Positions 7,242 through 15,182 of a stretch of 31,728 bases of DNA are shown here, piece after piece. A model generated the notes under the pieces. The model worked only from the letters and a program-made list of their open reading frames with translations, did not search any database and had not been told where the DNA came from. The stretch is from positions 1 to 31,728 of the forward strand of contig JASFBJ010000002.1 in assembly GCA_030149585.1 (NCBI GenBank), given 5' to 3'. This stretch comes from Desulfobacterales bacterium (GTDB lineage Bacteria; Desulfobacterota; Desulfobacteria; Desulfobacterales; JASFBJ01). Each line of letters opens with the position of its first letter. Within the stretch, counting starts at the first letter, position 1. Both the position numbers and the translations under genes were made by a program.

Positions 7242-8249
7242 GTGGAAAAAAATTTAGAGCAAATTAATACCGCGGCTCTTAAAGAGCTTGACGCTGCTGA
7301 TAAAACAAAAAAGGTTAAAGAGCTTAGCATAAAATATCTGGGCCGCAAAGGAGAACTGACCCTCTTTTTACGCAATATTTCTCAGCTGCCGCCTGAAGAA
7401 AGACCAAAGGCAGGTCAAAGGGCTAACCAGATCAAAAAAGAGCTCGAAGTACGTTTTGACAATAAAATTAAGCAGTTAAAGCGCGGTGCTTTAGCAGTTA
7501 AGGATGAAATTGATGTTTCTTTGCCCGGACGGACTCAAGAGCCGGGTACACTGCATCCAATCACAAGGATTACCAGGGAAATATGTGATATTTTCATCAG
7601 CATGGGTTTTGATATTGTTGAAGGGCCTGAGGTGGAAACTGATTATTATAATTTTGAAGCCCTTAATTTTCAAAAAGATCATCCTGCCCGAGACATGCAG
7701 GATACTTTCTATGTGTCTGATAATATAGTGCTGCGTACCCATACATCCCCCACTCAACCACGAGTTATGGAAAAGCAGGATCCCCCTGTTAGAATTATTG
7801 CTCCCGGCAAAGTATACCGCTGTGATTCAGATCTGACCCACACCCCCATGTTTCACCAGGTTGAAGGATTGCTGGTTGATAAAAATGTCTCTTTTGGTGA
7901 TCTCAAAGGGACATTAACCACCTTTATTCATCGAATGTTTGGCTCAAAAACAATGCTTAGATTTAGACCTAGCTACTTTCCATTTACAGAACCTAGCGCA
8001 GAAGTTGATATTTCATGTGTGATGTGTCACGGAAAGGGGTGCCGGATCTGTTCTAAAACCGGTTGGCTTGAAATTCTTGGGTCGGGTATGGTGCATCCGG
8101 CTGTGCTGGAAAACGTAAATTATGATACCAGCCGTTATACAGGTTTTGCTTTTGGCATGGGTGTTGATAGGATTGCCATGTTAAAATATGGTATTGACGA
8201 TATTCGTAAATATTTTGAAAATGATTTCAGATTTTTGAGTCAGTTTTAA
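7242..8249 (+). CDS. pheS: Phenylalanine-tRNA ligase alpha subunit
   Basis: A 335-aa class IIc synthetase subunit that forms the alpha2beta2 PheRS. It has an N-terminal coiled coil (LGRKGELTLFLRNISQLPPEE), motif 2 around FRPSYFPFTEPSAEVDISC, the cysteine-rich CVMCHGKGCRICSKTGW loop found in many bacterial PheS, and motif 3 GFAFGMGVDRIAMLKYGI near the end. The start is GTG 7242; no ATG is in frame nearby and the Shine-Dalgarno is weak. It lies 73 nt after rplT and 58 nt before pheT. Confidence 0.96.
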   Translation: MEKNLEQINTAALKELDAADKTKKVKELSIKYLGRKGELTLFLRNISQLPPEERPKAGQRANQIKKELEVRFDNKIKQLKRGALAVKDEIDVSLPGRTQEPGTLHPITRITREICDIFISMGFDIVEGPEVETDYYNFEALNFQKDHPARDMQDTFYVSDNIVLRTHTSPTQPRVMEKQDPPVRIIAPGKVYRCDSDLTHTPMFHQVEGLLVDKNVSFGDLKGTLTTFIHRMFGSKTMLRFRPSYFPFTEPSAEVDISCVMCHGKGCRICSKTGWLEILGSGMVHPAVLENVNYDTSRYTGFAFGMGVDRIAMLKYGIDDIRKYFENDFRFLSQF

Positions 8250-8307
8250 CCCTGAATTATTTTTGCTTCAGAAAGTTTCGGACTTTCCAATAAAAGGTTA
8301 TTATTAA

Positions 8308-10722
8308 ATGAAGGTAAGCTTAAGCTGGCTGCAAGATTATGTCGCCATTGAGATGGAAGTTAATAAGCTGGCAGATGCCTTAACCATGGCAGGTCTTGAA
8401 GTTGAAGCTGTTATTCAACGGTTTGAATATCTAAAAGATGTTCTGGTGGGGCGTATTATTGAAATCAAACCCCACCCCGGCGCAGATCGCCTTAAGTTAT
8501 GCCAGGTCGATATCGGCTCACGGATTTTGCCTGTGGTTTGTGGTGCTTTAAATATTAAAGTCGGTATGAAAGCACCTCTGGCCATGATAGGAGCCCAGTT
8601 GCCGGATAATAAGCCTTTGAAAAAAGGAATAATCCGGGGAGAAATATCAGAAGGGATGCTCTGCAGTGCCGGGGAATTAGGGATCGGACTTGATCTTTCA
8701 GGTGTGCATGAGTTAGACAGCACAAACGAAATCGGGTTAAACCTGTGCCGTGCGCTTGATCTGGATGACACGGTTTTTGAGATCGGTCTCACACCTAACC
8801 GCCCAGACTGTCTAAGCATTATTGGTATAGCCCGTGAAATCGCAAGCTTACAAAATGTTCCTCTTAAACTTCCTCAATATGAAATACCGGCTGAAAAGGG
8901 AGATATTAATACTCTCAGTTCAGTTAAAATCCAGGACATTAACCATTGCCCGCGTTATTCAGCCAGGTTATTGGAAGACATTATAATTGAACCCTCACCG
9001 TTTTGGCTGGCTGACCGACTGATTTCAGTTGGATTACGACCGATCAATAATATAGTTGATATTACGAATTTTGTAATGATGGAAACAGGCCAGCCCTTGC
9101 ACGCTTTTGATTTTGATCTCTTAGCTGAAAATAAAATTATTGTGCGGACTGCCAGTCAAGGGGAAAAGTTCAAAACCCTTGATAATAAAGAATATTTATT
9201 GACTGAAGAAATGCTGCTTATTTGCGATGGTAAACAACCGGTTGCCATTGGTGGCGTCATGGGTGGCCTTAATTCGGAAATTAATCAAAATACCAGACGG
9301 GTATTTTTAGAAAGCGCATATTTTAATCCAGCCAGTATCCGCCGAACATCCAAAAAATTAGGACTGAGTACAGACGCTGCTTACCGCTTTGAACGGGGTA
9401 TTGATCCTTTTAAAACTGTAGCTGCCTTAAATCGCGCAGCTGTGTTAATGGCAAAAATCAGCAAAGGAAAATTAATAGCAGGTTTTATTGATGAGTATCC
9501 AAATCCCCCATCCATTCAGCCGATTAATCTAAGTGTCAGCCAAACCAATCGGGTTTTAGGTACTAAACTTGCTGCAGGGCAGATTGAGCAAATGCTCAAA
9601 TCCATTGAATTCAAAGTGGACTCCAAAGATCATGACACTTTCATTATAAGTCCTCCTACCTTCAGGGTTGATGTTTTGCGACCGGAAGATCTTATGGAAG
9701 AGGTTGCCAGGCTTTCCGGGTATAACCAGATTCCAACTACCTTCCCTCATATCCCGGCAGAAGCCAGAACCCAGGGCGGATTACTGGCTCTAAGGAATAA
9801 GCTTAAGGATTTGCTTACAGGGCTTGGCTTTAATGAGGCAATTAATTATACTTTTATTCATGCAGCCTCTTGTGATCGCTTAAATTTGAAATCTGATGAT
9901 CCGCGGCGCAATCTTGTAAAAATAGTAAATCCTTTAACAGAAGACCAGGCAGTTTTAAGGACTTCTCTAATACCTGGTTTGCTGGAAAATATACGAAATA
10001 ATATTGCTCAGCAAACTCCTGATTTAAAACTATTTGAAGCAGGTAAAATTTTTATTGCCAAAGGAACAGATGAATTGCCCGTGGAAACCGAGATTCTGGC
10101 CGGTCTCTGGACAGGAAACCGGATAAAAAACACTTGGTATTCCAAGCCGGTTCCAAGTGATTTTTTTGATATTAAAGGCGCAGTAGAAGGTCTTTTAAGC
10201 GGTATAAAGATGAGAGATCTGACTTTTACAGCAATGCAGGATTCACAATGCACTTACACCCGTTTTGGTCATACAGCTAAAATATTTGATCACGGGCAGG
10301 AATTGGGTCTGGTTGGAGAAATTCAACCATCTGTGTTAAAACAATATGATATTAACCAGTCGGTTTTTATATTTGAAATAGATCTGGATATTTTGCTAAA
10401 GAGGATTCCATTGGAAATCAATGCAAGGCCTTTGCCCAAATATCCTTCAGTTTCAAGAGATATCACCTTGATTGTTGATCAAGATATTGAGGTTGAAAAA
10501 ATATTGACAGGACTGATGGATTTAAAAGAAGATCTTGTTGAGAGTTTGCATCTTTTCGATATTTTTGAAGGCGATTCCATACCTGAAAATAAAAAAAGCG
10601 TCTCTTTCCGGGTGACTTATCGTTCCTCCATGACAACGCTGAAGGATGAGACCATAAATCAGCTTCATCAAGAGCTTTCAGACAAGCTGATTACCAAATT
10701 TAACGCATTACTGCCGGGGTAA
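8308..10722 (+). CDS. pheT: Phenylalanine-tRNA ligase beta subunit
   Basis: A full-length 804-aa beta subunit. It has an N-terminal tRNA-binding (EMAP-like) domain around residues 40-150 (GRIIEIKPHPGADRLKLCQV), then the B3/B4 region with editing-site context (RPINNIVDITNFVMMETGQP and GGVMGG). The B5 domain follows (TFRVDVLRPEDLMEEVAR), then the catalytic-like domain, and a C-terminal ferredoxin-fold anticodon-binding domain (PKYPSVSRDITLIVD). PheT recognises tRNA-Phe and removes mischarged Tyr. It is the last synthetase gene in the operon. Confidence 0.97.
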   Translation: MKVSLSWLQDYVAIEMEVNKLADALTMAGLEVEAVIQRFEYLKDVLVGRIIEIKPHPGADRLKLCQVDIGSRILPVVCGALNIKVGMKAPLAMIGAQLPDNKPLKKGIIRGEISEGMLCSAGELGIGLDLSGVHELDSTNEIGLNLCRALDLDDTVFEIGLTPNRPDCLSIIGIAREIASLQNVPLKLPQYEIPAEKGDINTLSSVKIQDINHCPRYSARLLEDIIIEPSPFWLADRLISVGLRPINNIVDITNFVMMETGQPLHAFDFDLLAENKIIVRTASQGEKFKTLDNKEYLLTEEMLLICDGKQPVAIGGVMGGLNSEINQNTRRVFLESAYFNPASIRRTSKKLGLSTDAAYRFERGIDPFKTVAALNRAAVLMAKISKGKLIAGFIDEYPNPPSIQPINLSVSQTNRVLGTKLAAGQIEQMLKSIEFKVDSKDHDTFIISPPTFRVDVLRPEDLMEEVARLSGYNQIPTTFPHIPAEARTQGGLLALRNKLKDLLTGLGFNEAINYTFIHAASCDRLNLKSDDPRRNLVKIVNPLTEDQAVLRTSLIPGLLENIRNNIAQQTPDLKLFEAGKIFIAKGTDELPVETEILAGLWTGNRIKNTWYSKPVPSDFFDIKGAVEGLLSGIKMRDLTFTAMQDSQCTYTRFGHTAKIFDHGQELGLVGEIQPSVLKQYDINQSVFIFEIDLDILLKRIPLEINARPLPKYPSVSRDITLIVDQDIEVEKILTGLMDLKEDLVESLHLFDIFEGDSIPENKKSVSFRVTYRSSMTTLKDETINQLHQELSDKLITKFNALLPG

Positions 10723-10784
10723 TTTTTTTAATCCTGTAGAATATTTCCTTGACGATCCTTTTTAAAGCCGGATATCAAATCAAT

Positions 10785-11117
10785 ATGGCTTCAGATGTAA
10801 AGGTTCCTGATAAATTTTATTTTAAAATCGGAGAGGTCAGCATAATTGCTGATGTACCTTCCTATGTTTTAAGGTTCTGGGAAAGCGAATTTTCCGCAAT
10901 TCGACCTAAACGCACATCATCCGGCCAGCGCTTATATCGTAAAAAAGACGTGGAATTAATATTAAAAATTAAACAGTTATTATATGATAAAAAGTTTACT
11001 ATTCAGGGAGCTAAAAATTATCTAAAAGGTAAACCCTTGAAAAACGCTTTGTCCGCAGACAAAAACATTTTACAGGAAATCCATGATGAATTAAATCAAA
11101 TACGAGATCTTCTATAA
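10785..11117 (+). CDS. MerR-family transcriptional regulator (short)
   Basis: From ATG 10785 this is a 110-aa protein: a MerR-type winged helix-turn-helix (FYFKIGEVSIIADVPSYVLR, FWESEF, then RLYRKKDVELI) followed by a short helix (LLYDKKFTIQGAKNYL) and little else. It has no cysteine-rich or large ligand-binding domain. A TTG at 10749 would add 12 residues that do not look like MerR. Small MerR proteins after pheT are common in Deltaproteobacteria. The target and effector are unknown. Confidence 0.85.
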   Translation: MASDVKVPDKFYFKIGEVSIIADVPSYVLRFWESEFSAIRPKRTSSGQRLYRKKDVELILKIKQLLYDKKFTIQGAKNYLKGKPLKNALSADKNILQEIHDELNQIRDLL

Positions 11118-11119
11118 TG

Positions 11120-11148
11120 GTCAAATGAAAATTTGACTTCTTTCTTTT
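11120..11148 (+). terminator. Intrinsic terminator after merR
   Basis: GTCAAAT (11120-11126), loop GAAA, ATTTGAC (11131-11137), then TTCTTTCTTTT. This marks the likely end of the infC-merR operon. Confidence 0.7.
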
Positions 11149-11155
11149 AAAATAA

Positions 11156-11335
11156 AGAACGAGGACAAAATAACTTCCTCAACTATGCATCACAGCTTCA
11201 GGCTATCTTTGCCCGATATAAAATCACAAAAATCTTGAAATAGCTCGCTATTCCTGCAACTTTTGTAATTTTAGATCGAACAAACCTAACCTAAATCTGA
11301 GCGCCTACTTGTGGAAGTTATTCCGTCCCCGTTCC
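11156..11335. mobile_element. MITE-like element B, copy 2 (180 bp)
   Basis: It has the same length and orientation as copy 1 at 306-485, with about 15 substitutions and no indels. It shares the central hairpin and terminal inverted repeats (first base A instead of G). TAA flanks both ends (11153-11155 and 11336-11338). It lies between the merR terminator and the ribosome binding site of the flavoenzyme gene, whose AGGAGG begins at 11338, overlapping the flanking TAA. Confidence 0.85.
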
Positions 11336-11352
11336 TAAGGAGGGCTTTAATA

Positions 11353-12738
11353 ATGAGATTTTTGATTATAGGCGGCGATGCCGCCGGCATGAGTGCTGCA
11401 AGCAGGGCAAAAAGAAATATGCCGGATATGGAAATTATTGTTTTGGAAAAAACAGATGATGTTTCATATAGTGCCTGCGGCATGCCATATAATATTGCTG
11501 ATAAAGAAAGAAAAATTGAGGATCTTGTTGTCAGAGAAGCCCGGGTTTTCAGAGAAAAGCAGGGCATCTCTGTTTTGACCGGACATTTTGTGAGAAAAAT
11601 TGATCCAATGGGAAAAAAAGTTTTCGGGATCTATAATCAGAAAAATGATCAGGAAAAGCCATTTGAGTATTCCTATGATAAATTGCTGATAGCAACCGGT
11701 GGTTCGCCTGTTGTTCCTGACCTTCCCGGTTTTGATCTTCCCGGAGTAATGGTATTAAAAAACCTTGATCATGGCAGAAAAATAAAGGCGTATATCAAAG
11801 AAAATAACGTTAGGAACGTTGTTATAATTGGAATGGGATATATCGGCCTTGAGATGTGTGAGGCTTTTCGGGCTCAGTCCATTAATGTGACTATGGTAAA
11901 ACCAGGTGCGATTTTTCTTCCGTGGATGGCAGAAAAACTTTCGGATACCCTCAAAAAAGAGGTTGAATCTCATGATGTTAAAATTCATGCAGGATATCAG
12001 GTGGAAAAAATTGAATTAAAAGATAACCACCTGAATGTAGTGTGCGAAAATAACTCTTATGAAGCTGATATGGTGCTTATTGCCATCGGCGTAAATCCCG
12101 GTAATGAACTTGCTATAGAAGCAGGCATTAAAACCAGTATAAAAAATTCAATTGCAGTAGATAAAAATTTACTAACATCAAATGAAAATATATACGCTGC
12201 CGGAGATTGCGCTGATGCATATCATGTTGTTACAGATAAAAAAACCTGGATTCCACTTGCCCTTAGAGCAAATCGCGCGGGCTGGGCAGTGGCTGATAAT
12301 ATCTGCGGGAAAAATATAGAAATTCCAGGAGTGGCAGGCACTGCCGTATTCAAGGTTTTTGATTTTGAAGTTGCTCGCACAGGACTTACAGACAAAGAAG
12401 CAGTAAAATTCGGATTTACCCCGGCATGCGTTACCATTAAAACAAGATCACGCGCCCATGCTCATCCTGGTTCCTCGGACATATGGATTTATATGGTAGG
12501 AGATAAAAAAACAGGCCGTCTGCTGGGCGCTCAGATGGTTGGAAGGGAAGGTGTTGCCCACAGGATTAACGCTGTTGCCGTTGCCCTGCACAGCCATATG
12601 AGTGTTGAACAATTCAGTCAGACAGATCTTGCCTATGCACCACCTTTTAGCCCTGTTTGGGATCCTTTGCTTACCACAGCCAATCAACTGCTGAAAAGAA
12701 TATATATCGATACTTCTAATAATATATGCCAGGACTGA
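11353..12738 (+). CDS. CoA-disulfide reductase / NADH oxidase-family flavoprotein, altered C-terminus
   Basis: A 461-aa FAD- and NAD(P)H-binding disulfide oxidoreductase. GGDAAGMSAA (residues 7-16) binds FAD. The redox cysteine is Cys42 in SYSACGMPYN, as in NADH oxidase and CoA-disulfide reductase. A second dinucleotide site is GMGYIGLEM, followed by YAAGDCAD. The C-terminal dimerisation segment ends in DLAYAPPFSPVWDPLLTTAN. The last 13 residues (RIYIDTSNNICQD) do not belong to the family: they come from an antisense copy of the permease start region duplicated from 16258-16341. The start is ATG 11353, 9 nt after AGGAGG. The likely role is thiol or oxygen detoxification; the substrate is uncertain. 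Confidence 0.87.
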   Translation: MRFLIIGGDAAGMSAASRAKRNMPDMEIIVLEKTDDVSYSACGMPYNIADKERKIEDLVVREARVFREKQGISVLTGHFVRKIDPMGKKVFGIYNQKNDQEKPFEYSYDKLLIATGGSPVVPDLPGFDLPGVMVLKNLDHGRKIKAYIKENNVRNVVIIGMGYIGLEMCEAFRAQSINVTMVKPGAIFLPWMAEKLSDTLKKEVESHDVKIHAGYQVEKIELKDNHLNVVCENNSYEADMVLIAIGVNPGNELAIEAGIKTSIKNSIAVDKNLLTSNENIYAAGDCADAYHVVTDKKTWIPLALRANRAGWAVADNICGKNIEIPGVAGTAVFKVFDFEVARTGLTDKEAVKFGFTPACVTIKTRSRAHAHPGSSDIWIYMVGDKKTGRLLGAQMVGREGVAHRINAVAVALHSHMSVEQFSQTDLAYAPPFSPVWDPLLTTANQLLKRIYIDTSNNICQD

Positions 12739-12776
12739 AAAAAATGTCGGCTAAGATTTTTATAAGTTTCTCCGTT
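12694..12776 (-). repeat. Duplicated 5' end of the metal-permease gene (direct repeat)
   Basis: These 83 bp match 16258-16341 with about four differences, including one indel. On the minus strand they carry the permease ribosome binding site and its first 24 or so codons (ILADIFFQSWHILLEVSIYI), but the start ATG is now ATA. It is a truncated remnant. On the plus strand it supplies the end and stop codon of the flavoenzyme gene. Confidence 0.85.
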
Positions 12777-12956
12777 GAAGCTATACAAGTTTGTTATGAA
12801 TTGAATGATCAAAATCAAAAAAGAGAAACAGAAGGTTTGAAAAAGATAGATAAGTTTATCAAAGCGGATGCAAAAACTATCATTACTTATAATCAGGAAG
12901 AGACAATCGAGGATATAAACATAGTTCCTTTTTGGAAATTTTTTTCAAAATTTTAA
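12777..12956 (+). pseudogene. C-terminal fragment of a DUF4143/DUF234-type ATPase
   Basis: Fifty-nine codons read EAIQVCYELNDQNQKRETEG, then IITYNQEETIEDINIVPFW and a stop. This is the usual end of ATP-binding proteins with a C-terminal nuclease-like fold (I-QVCYEL...RE-EGL...ITYNQE...I-V-P-W). There is no ATPase domain upstream; the frame starts at the junction with the permease remnant. It is not a copy of the intact ATPase at 13712-14860, whose C-terminus differs. Confidence 0.6.
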
Positions 12957-13028
12957 TATGAAAATATAGCATACCCCTTGAAACCGGCTCTTCATCGAAG
13001 GGCTTATCAGAGACGTTTATTATTGTGC

Positions 13029-13232
13029 CTATTTGGCCGCCAACAGGGTCCAGATTCCTATTCCGATAAAACCTGTTCCTGAAATTACCTTTATGGTTCT
13101 TGCTGAAACAAACCTGTCTATTTCAGAGCCGACAATAACCGCAAGAAAAGTTGCCAGGGTCAAGGCACATGAAGCTGCGGCCAGGATAGCCCAGCGGTTT
13201 ATCTCCTTTCCAATCAACCCAACTGCAATGCT
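13029..13232 (-). pseudogene. GDT1/TMEM165 (UPF0016) family, C-terminal fragment
   Basis: The frame reads SIAVGLIGKEINRWAILAAA, continues through two hydrophobic stretches and ends SGTGFIGIGIWTLLAAK. It resembles the second part of a UPF0016 domain, a family of putative Mn/Ca transporters. The diagnostic E-x-G-D-K-T motif that should precede it is missing. A TGA (13233-13235) and ABC-transporter sequence replace it, so this is a non-functional scrap. Confidence 0.55.
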
Positions 13233-13235
13233 TCA

Positions 13236-13540
13236 CTTGGTAGCGCCAATAGTTTCTTTTTTTGTGGTATCCTTTTTTCCAATCTTTATATTATAGTAAA
13301 TCGTGTCATTGAACAAGACCATATCCTAAAAAACAATGGAAAAATAGCATAGCAGGGTTTCCGGATCAATCTCGTTGATATTTTTGCCGCCAATAAGAAT
13401 CCTTCCTTTGCTCTCGTCCCAAAAGCGGCAAGCCAGCTTGTTAAATGTGGTCTTTCCACTTCCTAAAGGCCCGACCAGCGCCGTAATATCTCCCTGTCTG
13501 GCAATAAAGTTCGCGAAAACAAAAATTCAATTTAGGGTGC
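13236..13540 (-). pseudogene. ABC exporter ATPase fragment
   Basis: On the minus strand, GDITALVGPLGSGKTTFNKL (Walker A) is followed by ACRFWDESKGRILIGGKNIN, then DPETLLCYFSIVF, a TAG stop at 13326-13328, and DMVLFNDTIYYNIKIGKKD. This is the nucleotide-binding domain of an exporter-type ABC protein, resembling siderophore-related half-transporters. The TAG falls exactly on the Q-loop glutamine. The frame then runs into the GDT1 fragment without a shift. It is truncated at both ends. Confidence 0.65.
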
Positions 13541-13569
13541 GGAAGGCCGACCATTTCGGCCAGTTCCAA

Positions 13570-13623
13570 TAATCTAAGCTAAATCTGTGCGCTTACTTGT
13601 GGAAGTTATTTTGTCCCCGTTCC
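13570..13623. mobile_element. MITE-like element B, truncated copy 3
   Basis: About 54 bp match the right end of copies 1 and 2 (CTAAATCTG, then CTTGTGGAAGTTATT and CCCCGTTCC), followed by TTA. The left two thirds are absent; ABC-transporter scrap lies directly beside it. It borders the graveyard on the right. Confidence 0.75.
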
Positions 13624-13711
13624 TTAGCAATTTTTCGGCGTGACGTGCCCGCTCGACGTCATCTGCTCGCAATGTAAATGTTTTCTGATATTCTTTTTTG
13701 TTTGATAAAGA

Positions 13712-14860
13712 TCAGCAGCAAAATTTATCTGCCCATAAATCATCGAGGAACTTTTCCCAGTAGATGGCTTGAAAATTGTCGTCCCGAGTGTTGATCGGAT
13801 CCTGGCTCACAAGAATATAATTTTTAAAAATGTTCTCTTCTTTAAGAACCCTTAGTCCCCTTAGGTCTCTGCCGGACACTTTTTGTGATGCCTTGACTTC
13901 TATAGCTGTTTCCGTGCCGATTAAAAAATCAACTTCATAACCATGGGTTGAACGCCAGTATGCAAGTGCACGTTTTTTTCGCCCGTAACTCAAATATGCC
14001 CGTATCTCCATCCCTATGAATTGTTCAAAACTCTTACCATAAAGGTCGGAATTGCGGTCAAGTGCCTGGGTTCCTGCCAGCATGTGGGTTACACCTGGGT
14101 CAAAAAAATAAAATTTCGCTGTACTGATCGCTTTGCGCTTTCTGGATTCTGTCCAGGCGGGCAGAAGAAACCCCACCAGGGTGTCCTCAAGAAGACCCAC
14201 ATATTCAGTTACTGTAGATGGCGGCACCTGGCAGTCATTTGCCAGTTTAGTGAAATTGATCATCTCTCCACTTGCCAGGGCAATAGAGCGCAGAAATCGT
14301 GAAAACGGCGGCAATTTTCGAATAAGGCCTTCTGCCATTATTTCTTCTTTCAGGTAGGTGTTGACATACGCGTCAAGCTCTTCGTCAGGATAATTACTCA
14401 GATAAACTGCGGGTAAACCGCCATATAGAAGAAATCTGTCAAGATTGAAATCAGTTATTTCCTTCCAGGTTAAGGGAAACATACGGGATTCCCATACTCG
14501 ACCAGCCAACAAATTAGCTTTTCCTTTTCGTAATTTTCTGGCGCTGCTGCCGGTAAGCAGGAAGGTGATCTTTTTATTTTCGATTAGCCTGTGAACTTCG
14601 TTGAGGAGTTCCGGAATTCGTTGTATCTCATCAATGACGACAATTCCGGTTTTGTGTCCGGAATAAATTATGGATTCCAGATCATGGGGAAAACCCAATA
14701 GCCGCAGATATAATCTGGAATCCAATAGATCAATAACTGTAGCAGTTTCAGATAACTGTCGTTTGATTAAAGTTGATTTCCCGGTTGCCCTGGGACCAAA
14801 TAGAAAAAAAGATTTCCTGGTCAAAAGGTCTGTGAGATTAAGAAGTCTTTCAATTTCCAT
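13712..14860 (-). CDS. AAA-family ATPase with DUF4143 domain
   Basis: A 382-aa protein of the AAA_14/DUF4143 type. It has Walker A FGPRATGKST at residues 21-30, Walker B GIVVIDEIQRIPE near 72-84, and sensor LLTGSSARKLRK. A winged-helix-like middle follows (NFTKLANDCQVPPSTVTEYV), then a C-terminal nuclease-like fold with YWRSTHGYEVDFLIG and AIEVKAS. The E-VDF...EVKAS pattern is the PD-(D/E)XK-like core typical of these proteins. The cellular role of the family is not established. It is a monocistronic accessory gene beside remnants of mobile elements. The start ATG at 14860 lies 10 bp from a 42-bp palindrome. Confidence 0.85.
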   Translation of the reverse strand: MEIERLLNLTDLLTRKSFFLFGPRATGKSTLIKRQLSETATVIDLLDSRLYLRLLGFPHDLESIIYSGHKTGIVVIDEIQRIPELLNEVHRLIENKKITFLLTGSSARKLRKGKANLLAGRVWESRMFPLTWKEITDFNLDRFLLYGGLPAVYLSNYPDEELDAYVNTYLKEEIMAEGLIRKLPPFSRFLRSIALASGEMINFTKLANDCQVPPSTVTEYVGLLEDTLVGFLLPAWTESRKRKAISTAKFYFFDPGVTHMLAGTQALDRNSDLYGKSFEQFIGMEIRAYLSYGRKKRALAYWRSTHGYEVDFLIGTETAIEVKASQKVSGRDLRGLRVLKEENIFKNYILVSQDPINTRDDNFQAIYWEKFLDDLWADKFCC

Positions 14861-14870
14861 GCAATACCCC

Positions 14871-14912
14871 CGGTGCTATTGTGAATTATCCGAATAATCC
14901 ACAATAGCACCG
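14871..14912. promoter_or_regulatory. 42-bp palindrome upstream of the AAA/DUF4143 gene
   Basis: CGGTGCTATTGTG (14871-14883) and CACAATAGCACCG (14900-14912) are a perfect 13-bp inverted repeat. Inside, ATTAT (14885-14889) and ATAAT (14894-14898) pair as well. It lies immediately 5' of the gene and covers the area where its G-rich RBS and promoter must lie, so it may be an operator or an mRNA hairpin. The function is inferred from position only. Confidence 0.6.
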
Positions 14913-15182
14913 AGTTTTGAAAAATGCAAGTTGAAAAGTTGTTGCCTCGATATCAGATGAAAGGTGAATAGATTCTTATTTTTCCGCTCAATTAAGACGA
15001 ATTGTTTTGCTAACCATAACAGTAGCAAATTACTATGTCAGGGCTTTTTGTTTGAACCCGAAATCGCAGGTAAAGATCGATGACGGCTGACAGGCAAAAG
15101 GCAATAAGAGCCAAAAACTTGCCCTTTACCTGAACAAAGATGGTTTAGAATCTTTGAAAAACTTTATACGGTGCCTCGTCTT
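14913..15182. other. Intergenic region with no recognisable gene
   Basis: About 270 bp between the ATPase gene and the end of the permease gene. A distant pair CAGGTAAAG / CTTTACCTG occurs near 15067-15136. A hydrophobic minus-strand frame exists without a start codon. I see no RNA gene and no convincing terminator for either neighbour. Confidence 0.3.

Noticed and set aside
13624..13711. A minus-strand frame (ADDVERARHAEKLL) after the ATPase gene
   Set aside because: It is short, has no start or identified family, and runs into the MITE fragment; too weak to call.
15015..15135. A hydrophobic minus-strand frame between the ATPase and permease genes
   Set aside because: There is no start codon or RBS, and an in-frame stop lies directly upstream; probably chance.
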